From the NCBI RefSeq assembly GCF_000812665.2, contig NZ_CP014327.1:3687501-3751500 (forward strand): a stretch of 64,000 bases of DNA. The letters run 5' to 3'. Each line of letters opens with the position of its first letter. Position 1 is the stretch's first letter. The notes beneath the pieces were generated by a model. It was not told the DNA's origin. It saw only the letters and a program-made list of their open reading frames with translations, and searched no databases. Positions 30,023 through 39,258 of the stretch are shown one piece after another. A program made the translations under genes and the position numbers. The DNA comes from Falsihalocynthiibacter arcticus. Lineage in GTDB: Bacteria; Pseudomonadota; Alphaproteobacteria; Rhodobacterales; Rhodobacteraceae.

Positions 30023-30294
30023 CCGCCCGCATTCAATTGCAAGGCCGCCTAGGTCTCAGCGATGCTGAGCCATTGGCCAATCGATTGCGGTCCCTTCGCG
30101 GCGCTGACATTGATGTCGATGCCTCTCAAGTGACTCACCTTGGCACCCTTTGCCAACAAGTTCTACTTTCAGCAGCTTCCGAATGGCACGGTGCAGGGCA
30201 CGAATTAAAACTCGTGAATTCGACCGACGCCTGTGTGGATCAATTGGCCCTTTGCGGCCTTACGCCCGAATCTTTTGAGGAGAACAGAAAGTGA
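30019..30294 (+). CDS. STAS-domain protein of the chemotaxis operon
   Basis: A 91-residue STAS-type protein (anti-sigma antagonist fold): IQLQGRLGLSDAEPLANRL, then the DVDASQVTHLGTLCQQVLLSA strand-loop-helix where the phosphorylatable Ser/Thr normally lies (here Thr in VTHLGT), and GHELKLVNSTDA. It is the first gene of the chemotaxis cluster, and its TGA overlaps the GTG start of cheY by four bases. In similar clusters STAS proteins accompany CheA systems with an unclear role. Function is not established. Confidence 0.8.
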   Translation: MTARIQLQGRLGLSDAEPLANRLRSLRGADIDVDASQVTHLGTLCQQVLLSAASEWHGAGHELKLVNSTDACVDQLALCGLTPESFEENRK

Positions 30295-30656
30295 GCCTAA
30301 ATATCCTAGCCGTAGACGATAGCCGGACCATGCGCGACATGATCAGCTTGGCCCTGCGCCAAGCCGGTTTTGAACCGACGCTGGCCGAGGATGGACAACA
30401 TGGGCTTGAAGTTCTCGAGGATTTCACCCCTGACGCCATTATCACTGATATCAATATGCCCCGCTTGGATGGCTTTGGCTTTATCGATGCGGTCCGCAAA
30501 ATACCAGAGCGCCGATCAATCCCGATATTGGTTCTCACAACTGAGAGCGCACCGGAATTAAAAGCGCGCGCTCGCGCATCGGGTGCGACGGGGTGGATTG
30601 TAAAACCTTTTGACCCGTCAAAGCTGGTACGCGCCTTACAAATGGTCACCGGATAA
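30291..30656 (+). CDS. cheY: CheY, chemotaxis response regulator
   Basis: A 121-residue single receiver domain. The acidic pocket is in LAVDDSRTMRDM, the phospho-Asp in IITDINMPRLDGFGFID, the Thr in ILVLTTESAPELK and the Lys in GWIVKPFDPSKLV. It starts at GTG 30291, overlapping the STAS stop (GTGA) with GAGGAGAA upstream. It is one of two stand-alone CheY proteins in this operon; which one acts on the flagellar motor cannot be told from sequence. Confidence 0.93.
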   Translation: MSLNILAVDDSRTMRDMISLALRQAGFEPTLAEDGQHGLEVLEDFTPDAIITDINMPRLDGFGFIDAVRKIPERRSIPILVLTTESAPELKARARASGATGWIVKPFDPSKLVRALQMVTG

Positions 30657-30666
30657 GGATTTTCTT

Positions 30667-33006
30667 ATGAGTGAACAAATTGATCCAATGGCGGAAATCC
30701 GCACCGCGTTTTTTCAAGAGTGTGAAGAACTCCTTGAAGCGCTGCAGGACGGACTTATGTCCATGGAGGACGGCTCTAGCGACGGCGAAACGATCAATGT
30801 CGTTTTCCGAGCGGTCCATTCAATCAAAGGCGGCGCTGGCGCTTTTGGCTTGGATGAGTTGGTTCGATTTGCCCACCGATACGAAACCACTCTAGATCAT
30901 GTTAGATCAGGCACACTTGCCCCAGAGGGTGATGCGCTAAAGGTTTTCTTTCGCGCCGCAGACCTCCTAAGTGACATCGTTCGCGCCTCGCGGGATGCAA
31001 CAGAGACGGACAAAACGCCCATAAACGAAGTTCTCGAACTTCTTCTAGACCTTATTGGTGGCGAAGAGGAAGAAGAAGAGGAAATGGATCCCGCAGATTT
31101 TGTCGCAACTGGTGTTGGATTCTCACTGGACTTGTCAGGGCTGGACATGGATCTTCCCGCGTTTGACGAGCCGGATATTGCCTTTCCCGACATCTCCGAT
31201 TTGCCTGTCGATGTGGTTCCGGAAGATTGCAACAGTACCGTTAACGAAAAGACTGTTTCTCAACCCGACGAAGACCCGTTGAACGCGTATAAAATTTCGT
31301 TCACACCCACAAGTGAGCTTTACGCCACTGGTAACGAGCCCATTTTCATTTTCCGAACGCTTCGAAATATGGGAAAAATGTCCATCAACGTGGATCAAAG
31401 CAAACTCCCGGACCTCGAAGACCTTGCTGCGGAAGAAAATTATCTAACGTGGAACATTATTCTCGTCACTGATGAGAGCAAAGCGCAAATATTGGAAGCT
31501 TTTGATTTTGTTGCAGACATTTGCGAACTCACGATTGAAGCGACAAAACTCCTGCCCGTTGAGCTTGAAATTGTTTCCCAGTCGACAGATGCTTCACAGA
31601 CCAAGGTCGACAAACTGTTACCCCCTAAGGCTGAAGATCCGATTCCAAGCACAGTCCAGGTGAGCCCAATAGCCCCTGCCAGTGCTGAAAGCCCCGATGA
31701 TGTAGTGGACTCCACACCTTCAAGTCTAGATGTCAAATCTGTGCCACGAGAAGGGCCCCGCCGCCCCGAAGAGGAGACCGCGGCAATTGCAACCAAGCCC
31801 CGTGCGACAGTGCGCGTGGACCTAGAACGGGTGGATCGTCTTGTAAATCTCGTTGGTGAGTTGGTCATAAATCAAGCAATGCTATCGCAAAGTGTTGCCG
31901 AAGCTGGCCTTCCCCCGAATGCCCCCGTTTTTACAGGTTTGGACGAGTTACAACAGCTCACGCGGGATATTCAAGACAGCGTTATGATGATCCGCGCGCA
32001 GCCCGTAAAAACGCTTTTCCAGCGCATGGCACGAATTGTGCGCGAATCTTCTGCAGCCGTAGAAAAAGAGGTCCATTTAGACACTGTTGGCGAAGGCACC
32101 GAGGTGGATAAAACGGTCATAGAACGCCTGGCTGACCCCTTAACACATATGATACGAAATGCGGTTGATCACGGGCTTGAAAACACCCAAGATCGATTGG
32201 CCGCGGGGAAGCCCCGCGTTGGTGTCATTTCACTCTCGGCGCGCCATCGCTCTGGGCGCGTGGTCATCGATGTCAGCGACGACGGAGGAGGCATAAATCG
32301 CCCCAAAGTCCTCGAGAAGGCGATTGCCAAAGGGCTTGTCGCCGACGACGCGCAACTCACCGATAGTGAAATCGATAATATTCTCTTTCTCCCAGGTTTC
32401 TCGACGGCAGATCAGATTTCCAACCTTTCCGGTCGCGGAGTTGGCATGGACGTTGTTCGCAGTGCCATACAATCGCTGGGCGGGCGCGTTACGATTACTT
32501 CGACTGCTGGCGTTGGAACCACTTTTTCAATCAGCCTGCCCCTTACGTTGGCGGTTTTGGACGGAATGGTCATTCAGGTTGCTGGTCAAACGCTAGTCAT
32601 TCCTCTAAATACAATTGACGAAACGCTCACACTTGGCGAAGGCGATATCAGCTCATTTGGGCCACACACTTCGGTCGTTAGGGTTCGAAATGGGTTCGTC
32701 CCCCTTCTCGACTTGGGGTCTGAACTTGGCTACCGCAAACCGCAAGCTGACTACGTGGGTTCAATCGTTCTCCTCATTGCCCACGAAGATGGAAGTCGCG
32801 CGGCTTTAGTCGTCGATGAGATTAGGGACCAAAGGCAAGTCGTGATCAAAGGCCTCCAAGAAGGATATGGTCGCGTCCCAGGAATTGCCGCGGCGACCAT
32901 ACTTGGCGATGGCCAAATTGCACTCATTCTAGATCCCGTTGACATCGTTTCGGGCGCATCAGGATGTACAGTTCCCTCTGAAACCCCAATCGAATTAGCA
33001 GGTTAG
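30667..33006 (+). CDS. cheA: CheA, chemotaxis histidine kinase
   Basis: A 779-residue cytoplasmic kinase. The P1 domain has the phosphoacceptor His51 in VFRAVHSIKGGAGAFG. A long acidic and Pro/Ser-rich middle (about residues 140-385) contains a P2-like segment. P3/P4 follow with VDRLVNLVGELVINQAML, the N-box MIRNAVDHGLE, DVSDDGGGINR and GFSTADQISNLSGRGVGMDVV. The P5 domain binds CheW. The ATG at 30667 has AAGGA upstream and is better than an earlier in-frame start inside cheY. Length is typical (about 650-780). Confidence 0.96.
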   Translation: MSEQIDPMAEIRTAFFQECEELLEALQDGLMSMEDGSSDGETINVVFRAVHSIKGGAGAFGLDELVRFAHRYETTLDHVRSGTLAPEGDALKVFFRAADLLSDIVRASRDATETDKTPINEVLELLLDLIGGEEEEEEEMDPADFVATGVGFSLDLSGLDMDLPAFDEPDIAFPDISDLPVDVVPEDCNSTVNEKTVSQPDEDPLNAYKISFTPTSELYATGNEPIFIFRTLRNMGKMSINVDQSKLPDLEDLAAEENYLTWNIILVTDESKAQILEAFDFVADICELTIEATKLLPVELEIVSQSTDASQTKVDKLLPPKAEDPIPSTVQVSPIAPASAESPDDVVDSTPSSLDVKSVPREGPRRPEEETAAIATKPRATVRVDLERVDRLVNLVGELVINQAMLSQSVAEAGLPPNAPVFTGLDELQQLTRDIQDSVMMIRAQPVKTLFQRMARIVRESSAAVEKEVHLDTVGEGTEVDKTVIERLADPLTHMIRNAVDHGLENTQDRLAAGKPRVGVISLSARHRSGRVVIDVSDDGGGINRPKVLEKAIAKGLVADDAQLTDSEIDNILFLPGFSTADQISNLSGRGVGMDVVRSAIQSLGGRVTITSTAGVGTTFSISLPLTLAVLDGMVIQVAGQTLVIPLNTIDETLTLGEGDISSFGPHTSVVRVRNGFVPLLDLGSELGYRKPQADYVGSIVLLIAHEDGSRAALVVDEIRDQRQVVIKGLQEGYGRVPGIAAATILGDGQIALILDPVDIVSGASGCTVPSETPIELAG

Positions 33007-33011
33007 ATCAG

Positions 33012-33479
33012 ATGACAAATACAGCAACAGAAAAAACTATTTCAGAACTTGAACTATTATCGTTTCGAGTTGGTGAACAGGAGTATGCGGTCGATATCAT
33101 GTCGGTGCGAGAAATTAGAGGATGGACACGGGCAACACCTTTGCCACACTCGCCTCACTTCGTGCGCGGGGTGATCAATCTGCGCGGAACCGTTCTTCCG
33201 ATAATAGATTTAGCTGCGAGACTTGGTCAAAACATGACTGAAACTTCGGCCCGAAATGTGTTTATCGTCGTACAATCTGAGGACGAAGTCGTTGGACTCC
33301 TTGTCGATGCGGTTTCCGATATCCTCACAGTTACGACGGATGAACTTCAAGCGCCTCCTGACATGGCAGCAGACGCAAACCAAAACTTTGTAAGCGCGTT
33401 GACGATTGTAGACGACCGTATGCTACGCGTTCTAGACTTGCGTGCGGCATTACTTTCGGCTCCGTTGGAGGTCGTATGA
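33012..33479 (+). CDS. cheW: CheW, chemotaxis coupling protein
   Basis: A 155-residue adaptor linking receptors to CheA. The family blocks are seen: LLSFRVGEQEYAVDIMSVREIRGW, PHSPHFVRGVINLRGTVLPIIDLAARLG and VGLLVDAVSDILTV. It begins five bases after cheA and its TGA overlaps the cheR ATG (ATGA at 33476-33479). Confidence 0.96.
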   Translation: MTNTATEKTISELELLSFRVGEQEYAVDIMSVREIRGWTRATPLPHSPHFVRGVINLRGTVLPIIDLAARLGQNMTETSARNVFIVVQSEDEVVGLLVDAVSDILTVTTDELQAPPDMAADANQNFVSALTIVDDRMLRVLDLRAALLSAPLEVV

Positions 33480-34348
33480 ACGCACTTAACCCCAGCGCTG
33501 CAGACGACGTTGGCGGGATGACTCCCGACCAATTTGCGATTATTTCGTCGCTGGCCCACAAAGAAGCTGGGCTGGTGTTTCCAGTTTCGAAATCCGCACT
33601 TGTATCTTCACGGCTGGTTAAACGTCTTCGCGAAACCAGTATCGTAAACTTTGACGACTACTGCCAGTTCGTTTCATCTTCGGATGGTAAGAATGAGTTG
33701 CGGCTCATGATTTCTGCGCTGACAACAAATATCTCTAGTTTTTTTAGGGAAAATCATCACTTTGAATTCTTAAAAACAGACGTTTTTCCTGATCTAGCGC
33801 GTCGTGCCAAAGCTGGGAACAGAATTCGTATCTGGTCTGCAGGCTGCTCTGTGGGAATGGAGGCCTATTCCATTGGAATGACACTACTTGAAATCCTTCC
33901 GCAAGCTTCAAGCCTTGATGTTAAAATTTTGGCTTCAGATATCGATCCGAAAGTTTTGATTGTTGGAAAAAATGGCACATACGATGAACGGCAGCTGAGT
34001 GCAATTCCACAAGAACTCCGCAAAAAGTACTTCGACAACCCGAGTTCTACAGAGCTGGGAAAATTCCAAGCACACCCAGATCTGCTATCTCTAACCACGT
34101 TTCGGGAACTGAATTTATTGGAAAAGTGGCCAATATCCGGGAATTTTGATATTATATTTTGCCGAAATACGGTGATTTACTTCGATGACAAAACTCAAAA
34201 CAAACTTTGGCCACGATTTCAAAACGCGCTTGCGCCAGAGGGATGGTTATTCGTCGGGCACTCTGAACGCGTTCCGGAAACATCGAACACCGATTTCGAG
34301 AATCGTGGCATGACAATTTACAGACGAAGCCCTCGTCCAACTACCTAA
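33476..34348 (+). CDS. cheR: CheR, receptor glutamate methyltransferase
   Basis: A 290-residue SAM-dependent methyltransferase that methylates chemoreceptors. The N-terminal helical domain is followed by the Rossmann domain with RIWSAGCSVGMEAYSIGMTL (SAM-binding GCSxGxE), ILASDIDPKVL and the FDIIFCRNTVIYFDDKTQ motif. Length is normal. No cheB (methylesterase) or cheD is present in the window, so adaptation partners must lie elsewhere. It overlaps cheW by four bases. Confidence 0.95.
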   Translation: MNALNPSAADDVGGMTPDQFAIISSLAHKEAGLVFPVSKSALVSSRLVKRLRETSIVNFDDYCQFVSSSDGKNELRLMISALTTNISSFFRENHHFEFLKTDVFPDLARRAKAGNRIRIWSAGCSVGMEAYSIGMTLLEILPQASSLDVKILASDIDPKVLIVGKNGTYDERQLSAIPQELRKKYFDNPSSTELGKFQAHPDLLSLTTFRELNLLEKWPISGNFDIIFCRNTVIYFDDKTQNKLWPRFQNALAPEGWLFVGHSERVPETSNTDFENRGMTIYRRSPRPTT

Positions 34349-34394
34349 AACGACAAACTGTCGCAAACGAGCAATATTGGTAAAGGAAAAAGCC

Positions 34395-34781
34395 ATGTCT
34401 TTAAGAGATCAATTACGCGTCATGGTTGTGGATGACATGTCCACAAGTCGAGGGCTTCTCACTCAGGCTTTGGATGGGTTTGGCGTTAGAAATGTTGGTA
34501 GTGTTGCAGACGGGCAAGCTGCCCTTGTTGCCTTAGAACGTTCGCCAGTTCATCTTGTCATTTCTGATTATAACATGCCTGGCATGGATGGTTTGCACCT
34601 TTTACACGCATTACGTCAGGGACCAAAAACAAAAGGTGTCGGATTTATTCTGATTACTGGACGTGCAGATCGTGAAATCATTGAAAAGGGTAAACAATTG
34701 GGAATGAATAATTTCCTAAAAAAGCCTTTTGATCCAGTCCAACTGAGGGCATGCATAGAAGCCGTTGTAGGGCGACTGTAG
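34395..34781 (+). CDS. CheY-like response regulator (second copy)
   Basis: A 128-residue single receiver domain with acidic residues in MVVDDMSTSRG, phospho-Asp in LVISDYNMPGMDGLHLL, Thr in FILITGRADRE and Lys in NFLKKPFDPVQL. The ATG at 34395 with AAAGGAAAAAG upstream is preferred over a codon 18 bases before. It ends within the first codons of the next gene if that gene starts at 34751. It is distinct in sequence from the first CheY (30291-30656), so the two probably have separate jobs. Confidence 0.92.
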   Translation: MSLRDQLRVMVVDDMSTSRGLLTQALDGFGVRNVGSVADGQAALVALERSPVHLVISDYNMPGMDGLHLLHALRQGPKTKGVGFILITGRADREIIEKGKQLGMNNFLKKPFDPVQLRACIEAVVGRL

Positions 34782-35191
34782 CTTTGAAAACCACAACGAT
34801 CCAAACACCAAACGAAGACCTTGAACACGCAAATATCGATGTGAGTGTCTTACTGGGGCGTGTTGCTATTGAGCTTTCCGGAATCGCAGAATCCGCAAGT
34901 TCAGTTCAACATGCGCTAGGTAGAACAATGGATCAGGTTTCGGATTTGTGTGATGTGCCAATCATAGAATTTCAGGCTTTGGACCGGATGCAGCAGAAAC
35001 TTGAAGACCTTAGCAAACTGTCGATCCTCCTATCAGATGCAACCAATGGGACCTCGGAACAATATGTTACGTCTATTCAATTGAGGGAAACGCTTCGCCT
35101 CACAAGCCTTACCGGCCGTCTTGAGGGGAACGATGCGGATACGTTTGAGGCCACAGAGAACAACGGTGAAGGTAACTTGACGCTGTTCTAA
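34751..35191 (+). CDS. Helical protein with CheZ-like DxxxQ motif, last gene of the chemotaxis operon
   Basis: A protein of up to 146 residues, predicted mostly helical, with no membrane segment. In the helix at about residues 73-90 lies FQALDRMQQKLEDL; Asp78 and Gln82 have the DxxxQ spacing used by the CheZ active site, and CheT-type CheY phosphatases of rhizobia share this spacing. It follows a CheY gene directly, and no recognisable cheZ, cheX or cheC is nearby. A phosphatase for CheY-P is therefore a reasonable guess, not a demonstrated function. The ATG at 34751 overlaps cheY by 31 bases; a TTG at 34784 is an alternative start. Confidence 0.7.
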   Translation: MHRSRCRATVALKTTTIQTPNEDLEHANIDVSVLLGRVAIELSGIAESASSVQHALGRTMDQVSDLCDVPIIEFQALDRMQQKLEDLSKLSILLSDATNGTSEQYVTSIQLRETLRLTSLTGRLEGNDADTFEATENNGEGNLTLF

Positions 35192-35224
35192 TAAATATCA
35201 ACTTGAAATACGAAAATGACACTA

Positions 35225-36276
35225 AAGCGTCGAGCTTAAATATTGAATCGATAGGATTCCGTTGAGTTCAGTTTTGTGATTCACTCTGGTTGGGAGGATG
35301 GATCATGTCAGCAGCATTACCGATGGCGCTTCGGGCGCGGTTTCAAGAGTACATTGAGGAAGGGTTGAGCGGTCGTGCGGCGGCGGCGCGTTTGAAGGTT
35401 TCGGCGGCCACGGGCGTTCGCTGGCTTCGCAGAATCCGTGAGCGAGGCAATGCCACACCGGATGTCCAAGGGCGACCAAAAGGACACGGAAAGCTCGCGC
35501 TCCACCGTGAGTTTCTTGTAGAGTTGGTCGCGCAGGATGGTGACATCACACTGCCAGAACTGGCCGGAGCGCTGAAGGCCGCCACGGGTGTTGTTGCCCA
35601 TTCTGCATCTATCGGACGGTTCCTGCGCAAACTTGGTTACACGTACAAAAAAAGTCACTGGTGGCCACCGAGCGGCTCCGCGCCCATGTGAAGCTGCGTC
35701 GTCGGGACTGGTTCCGGTACCGTATTCCGGCAATGCAAGCGCATCCTGAACGGCTCGTCTTCATAGACGAGACGTCAGTAAAAACCAATCTGACCCGACT
35801 ACGTGGGCGCAGTCTATGCGGAAAGCGTCTGGAAATGGACGCACCGTTTGGGGCGTGGGGCACTCAGACGTTCATTGCAGGCCTGACGCAAGATAACCTG
35901 ATTGCACCATGGGTCATCAAGGGGGCGATGGATGGTGAGGCGTTTGAAGTCTACGTCCGCAATGTCCTTGCCCCGGAACTGCGACCAGGCACTGTCGTCA
36001 TTTGCGACAACCTTGCCACCCATTACAACAAGGCGGCTGCAGAAGCCTTGCGGGAAGTCGGGTGCTGGTTCCTCTACCTGCCGCCGTACTCACCCGATCT
36101 CAACCCCATTGAAATGGCCTTCTCAAAACTCAAAGCCCACCTTCGAAGGATCGGAGCCAGAACATTTGACCAGATGTTCGATGCCCTCGCCAAAATTTGC
36201 AATCTCTTCACGCCAGACGAATGCTGGAACTTCTTTTGTGAGGCGGGATACGGATCAAGTTAAAAGCTCGATGCTT
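35225..36276 (+). mobile_element. IS630-family insertion sequence
   Basis: The element is about 1052 bp. Its ends are inverted repeats: AAGCGTCGAGCTT at 35225-35237 and the complement of AAGCATCGAGCTT at 36264-36276, matching at 12 of 13 positions. TA flanks both ends (35223-35224 and 36277-36278), as expected for IS630/Tc1 elements that duplicate TA. It holds a transposase in two overlapping frames. It lies between the chemotaxis operon and the bidirectional terminator at 36315-36354. Confidence 0.88.
35305..36263 (+). CDS. IS630-family transposase made by -1 frameshifting
   Basis: The first frame (35305-35691) encodes a helix-turn-helix DNA-binding part (RARFQEYIEEGLSGRAAAARL, quoted in part: GLSGRAAAARLKVSAATGVRW). 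The second frame encodes the DDE domain: first Asp in LVFIDETSVKTNL, second in VVICDNLATHYN, Glu in PYSPDLNPIEMAFSKLK. They join through the A7 run at 35647-35653: reading AAA-AAA and slipping back one base leads from YTYKK into KSLVATERLRAHV, giving about 319 residues. Frames split at an A-run are usual for several IS630 members, so this is probably programmed and the element may be active. Confidence 0.87.
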
Positions 36277-36314
36277 TAGGTAACGCAAACCAACTCCTAG
36301 CGGGCGACAGCGTA

Positions 36315-36354
36315 GACGAAAAAGGCCCCTAGATCACTAGGGGCCTTTTTCGTC
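36315..36354. terminator. Bidirectional terminator between the chemotaxis operon/IS and rne
   Basis: An 18-bp perfect stem (36315-36332 with 36337-36354, loop ATCA) contains AAAAAGGCCCCTAG and its complement, giving A5 on one side and T5 on the other. It can stop rne transcripts on the minus strand and transcripts from the chemotaxis operon on the plus strand. Confidence 0.88.
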
Positions 36355-36375
36355 ATTTCATGTCTCAAGCCACCA

Positions 36376-39258
36376 CTATTTACCGGCTGACCACCAACCC
36401 AATTTCTTAGGTTTGGCTGGAACGTTTTCTGCAAGAACAGCACTCTCACTTGTTGCTTCAACTACTGGTTCGGACACGCCTTCAACAATCGTATCTTTCT
36501 TAGCTTTCGGAACCGCTTTCGCGCGCTTACGCGGCGGTTTAGGCGCGGAAGTCACCTCCGCCACTTCCGCAGTACTCTCCTCGCCAGCCGCAACTTTTGG
36601 TTTTCGCGGCGCGCGTTTGCGAGGTGTTTTGGGTTTTTCAACCTCTTGCACTGTTTCCGAAGGAGGTTCGGTCACAGGTGCAACATTGTCACTGCTTTCT
36701 TCGGCATGATTGGCATCGGCAAGTGCTTCGACCACAGGTTTTTTACGCGGCGCACGTTTTCGCACCGGTTTTTTGACGGTCGTATCAATTGAGTCACTTT
36801 GTGAACCACCTGGTTCAACTTCTGGAGATGTTTCCGAAGCTGCGACGTCGCCTATAGCCGTTTCATTCGTTCCCTCAGCCACCGCATCAGATTTCTTCCG
36901 ACGCGGGGCACGGCGACGCTTTCCTGAAGCTTCTTCGCTAACCTCGGCCACCTGCTCCTGAGAGTTGACCGACGGTGCTTCCGAATCCGCGCCAGAAGTT
37001 GCATCCACAGTCGGCGCTGTATTTTCGCCATCCGAACTTGCGTCTTGCGGGGCATGATTGTTGCCTTCGGAATTGGAGGCATCGCCACCATTTCCACCTC
37101 TCCGACGACGACGGCGGCGACGGCGTTTCTTGGGGGTTCCGTCTTCGTTTAGGGATGGTCCGTCACTCGGAGCTTCCGCGACAACCGGTGCCACAACAAC
37201 TTCTTCTTCGACCTCCAGCGCTTCAATTTCTTCGTCTAAATCATCCATCAACGAAGCATCAGCAGAGACAACTGCGGTTTCAACAGGACGCAAATTGCGC
37301 GTAGCAGTTTTGAAACGTTCAATGCTGAAATCTGGGCTGACAAGGAAAGGGTCAGCTTCGATGCGCACAGACAGACCATACCGTGCTTCAATCTGCGCGA
37401 TATGCTCGCGCTTATTATTCACGAGGAAATTCATGATACCCACTGGCGCTTTGAGCAGTACTTCGCGCGCCCGACGGCGGACACCCTCTTCCTCGAGCTG
37501 TCGTAGAATCGCGAGCGCGAGATTGTCGTCGGAGCGGATCAGGCCCGTGCCGTGACAATGGTGACAAGGTTGTGTGGTTGCTTCGAGCATCCCCGGACGC
37601 AAGCGCTGGCGCGACATTTCCATAAGGCCGAAACCAGAAATCCGTCCCACTTGAATACGAGCGCGATCGGTTTTCAATTTGTCTTTCATCCGTTTTTCAA
37701 CGGCTGCATTGTTGCGGCGATCTTCCATGTCAATGAAGTCGATGACGATCAAGCCAGCTAGATCGCGCAAGCGTACTTGACGCGCCACTTCTTCTGCGGC
37801 TTCAAGGTTGGTCTTGGTGGCCGTATCCTCGATTGAGCCTTCTTTTGTGGCACGACCAGAGTTCACGTCCACAGCAACAAGTGCTTCGGTCACATCGATA
37901 ACGATGTACCCACCCGATTTCAGCTGCACTGTCGGATTAAACATTCCCGCGAGATAGGTCTCGACTTGGAAACGCGCGAACAAGGGCAACGGATCGGTGT
38001 AGCGTTTTACGTTTTTCGCATGGGACGGCATGATCATTTTCATGAAGTCCTTGGCCACGCGATAGCCCGCTTCGCCTTCGACCAAAACCTCATCGATTTC
38101 GCTGTTATAAAGGTCGCGGATCGTCCGTTTGACGAGATCACCCTCTTCATAGATCTTGGCTGGAGCGATGGATTTAAGCGTTAGAGAGCGAATTTGCTCC
38201 CACAAACGTTGAAGGTATTCATAGTCACGCTTGATTTCTGGCTTGGTCCGTTCGGCCCCGGCCGTACGCACAATGAGCCCTGCCCCTTCTGGAACGTCGA
38301 TCTCTTGCGCGATTTGTTTGAGCTTTTTGCGATCAGCGATATTTGTGATTTTGCGAGAAATGCCACCACCGCGTGCGGTGTTCGGCATCAAGACGCAGTA
38401 GCGACCAGCTAAAGACAAGTATGTTGTAAGTGCGGCGCCTTTGTTGCCACGCTCTTCTTTCACGACTTGAACCAAAAGAATTTGGCGAACTTTAATCACT
38501 TCTTGAATTTTATATTTCCGTGGACGGAATTTACGCGGAGCGCGCACTTCGTCTTGCACATCTTCATCTGCAACAGACTCGATACTATCGTCTTTGTCGG
38601 TCGCTTGCAAAGGCGCGTCGTCGTCGTCACCATCATCCGAGTCATCCTCGTCGGAGGCGTCTGTTTTTACAGCTGGCGAAGTGTCTTCATCTTCGGGTTC
38701 GTCTGCCGCGGGTGTATCGACCGGTGTTTCGGCCACCAATTCCATCGGAGAGCTGCCTTCAAACGCATCGGCGTTTTGGCTGTCGTCGTCTTCGCCAAAA
38801 TCGACGACGTCCATGCTAGATGGCCCGTCGGATTCTTTTTTCGGCGTGTCTTCTGTGATTTCTTTAGTCTCAACTGCGTCGCCCGACTTGGCTTCGGCGG
38901 CTTTTCCGCTCCGGCGACGACGGCGACGTTTTGGGTCGGGTTGCTCGTCATCGTCCTGAAGCGACTTAGCATAGGCAGCTTCCTCGGCCAAAAGCGCTTC
39001 GCGATCGGCTATGGGGATTTGATAGTAATCCGGATGAATCTCGGAGAAAGCGAGGAAACCATGGCGGTTTCCGCCATAATCAATAAACGCCGCCTGAAGC
39101 GACGGTTCAACCCGCGTTACTTTTGCAAGATATATATTGCCAGCTAGCTGGCGTCTGTTTTCGGCCTCAAAGTCAAATTCCTCAACTTTGGTTCCGTCAA
39201 CCACCACAACGCGAGTTTCCTCTGCATGGGTGGCGTCGATAAGCATTTTCTTAGCCAT
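36376..39258 (-). CDS. rne: Ribonuclease E
   Basis: A 960-residue endoribonuclease that starts mRNA decay and rRNA/tRNA processing. The N-terminal KKMLIDATHAEETRVVVVDG and S1 region (interrupted by a long acidic insert at about residues 110-235, rich in Asp and Glu, as in alphaproteobacterial RNase E) are followed by the 5' sensor, the DNase-I-like catalytic part (VDVNSGRATKEG, LAGLIVIDFIDMEDRRN) and the Zn-link CHHCHGTG. The C-terminal half is low-complexity with a run of nine arginines, Lys/Arg-Ala-Pro repeats, and ends in PKKLGWWSAGK. The ATG at 39256-39258 is preferred over one five codons earlier. Confidence 0.96.
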   Translation of the reverse strand: MAKKMLIDATHAEETRVVVVDGTKVEEFDFEAENRRQLAGNIYLAKVTRVEPSLQAAFIDYGGNRHGFLAFSEIHPDYYQIPIADREALLAEEAAYAKSLQDDDEQPDPKRRRRRRSGKAAEAKSGDAVETKEITEDTPKKESDGPSSMDVVDFGEDDDSQNADAFEGSSPMELVAETPVDTPAADEPEDEDTSPAVKTDASDEDDSDDGDDDDAPLQATDKDDSIESVADEDVQDEVRAPRKFRPRKYKIQEVIKVRQILLVQVVKEERGNKGAALTTYLSLAGRYCVLMPNTARGGGISRKITNIADRKKLKQIAQEIDVPEGAGLIVRTAGAERTKPEIKRDYEYLQRLWEQIRSLTLKSIAPAKIYEEGDLVKRTIRDLYNSEIDEVLVEGEAGYRVAKDFMKMIMPSHAKNVKRYTDPLPLFARFQVETYLAGMFNPTVQLKSGGYIVIDVTEALVAVDVNSGRATKEGSIEDTATKTNLEAAEEVARQVRLRDLAGLIVIDFIDMEDRRNNAAVEKRMKDKLKTDRARIQVGRISGFGLMEMSRQRLRPGMLEATTQPCHHCHGTGLIRSDDNLALAILRQLEEEGVRRRAREVLLKAPVGIMNFLVNNKREHIAQIEARYGLSVRIEADPFLVSPDFSIERFKTATRNLRPVETAVVSADASLMDDLDEEIEALEVEEEVVVAPVVAEAPSDGPSLNEDGTPKKRRRRRRRRRGGNGGDASNSEGNNHAPQDASSDGENTAPTVDATSGADSEAPSVNSQEQVAEVSEEASGKRRRAPRRKKSDAVAEGTNETAIGDVAASETSPEVEPGGSQSDSIDTTVKKPVRKRAPRKKPVVEALADANHAEESSDNVAPVTEPPSETVQEVEKPKTPRKRAPRKPKVAAGEESTAEVAEVTSAPKPPRKRAKAVPKAKKDTIVEGVSEPVVEATSESAVLAENVPAKPKKLGWWSAGK

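Noticed and set aside
35290-36263. Broken transposase pseudogene
   Set aside because: The two frames overlap at an A7 run where a -1 slip joins them exactly, as usual in this IS family, and D-D-E residues and ends are intact.
36600-37130. Tandem repeats or CRISPR-like array in the rne C-terminal region
   Set aside because: The repeated look comes from Lys/Arg-Ala-Pro-rich coding sequence; no fixed repeat-spacer pattern exists. No CRISPR array was seen in the window.
38467-39147. Plus-strand open frame of 226 codons opposite rne
   Set aside because: Produced by the acidic repeat region of RNase E read backwards; no independent signal.
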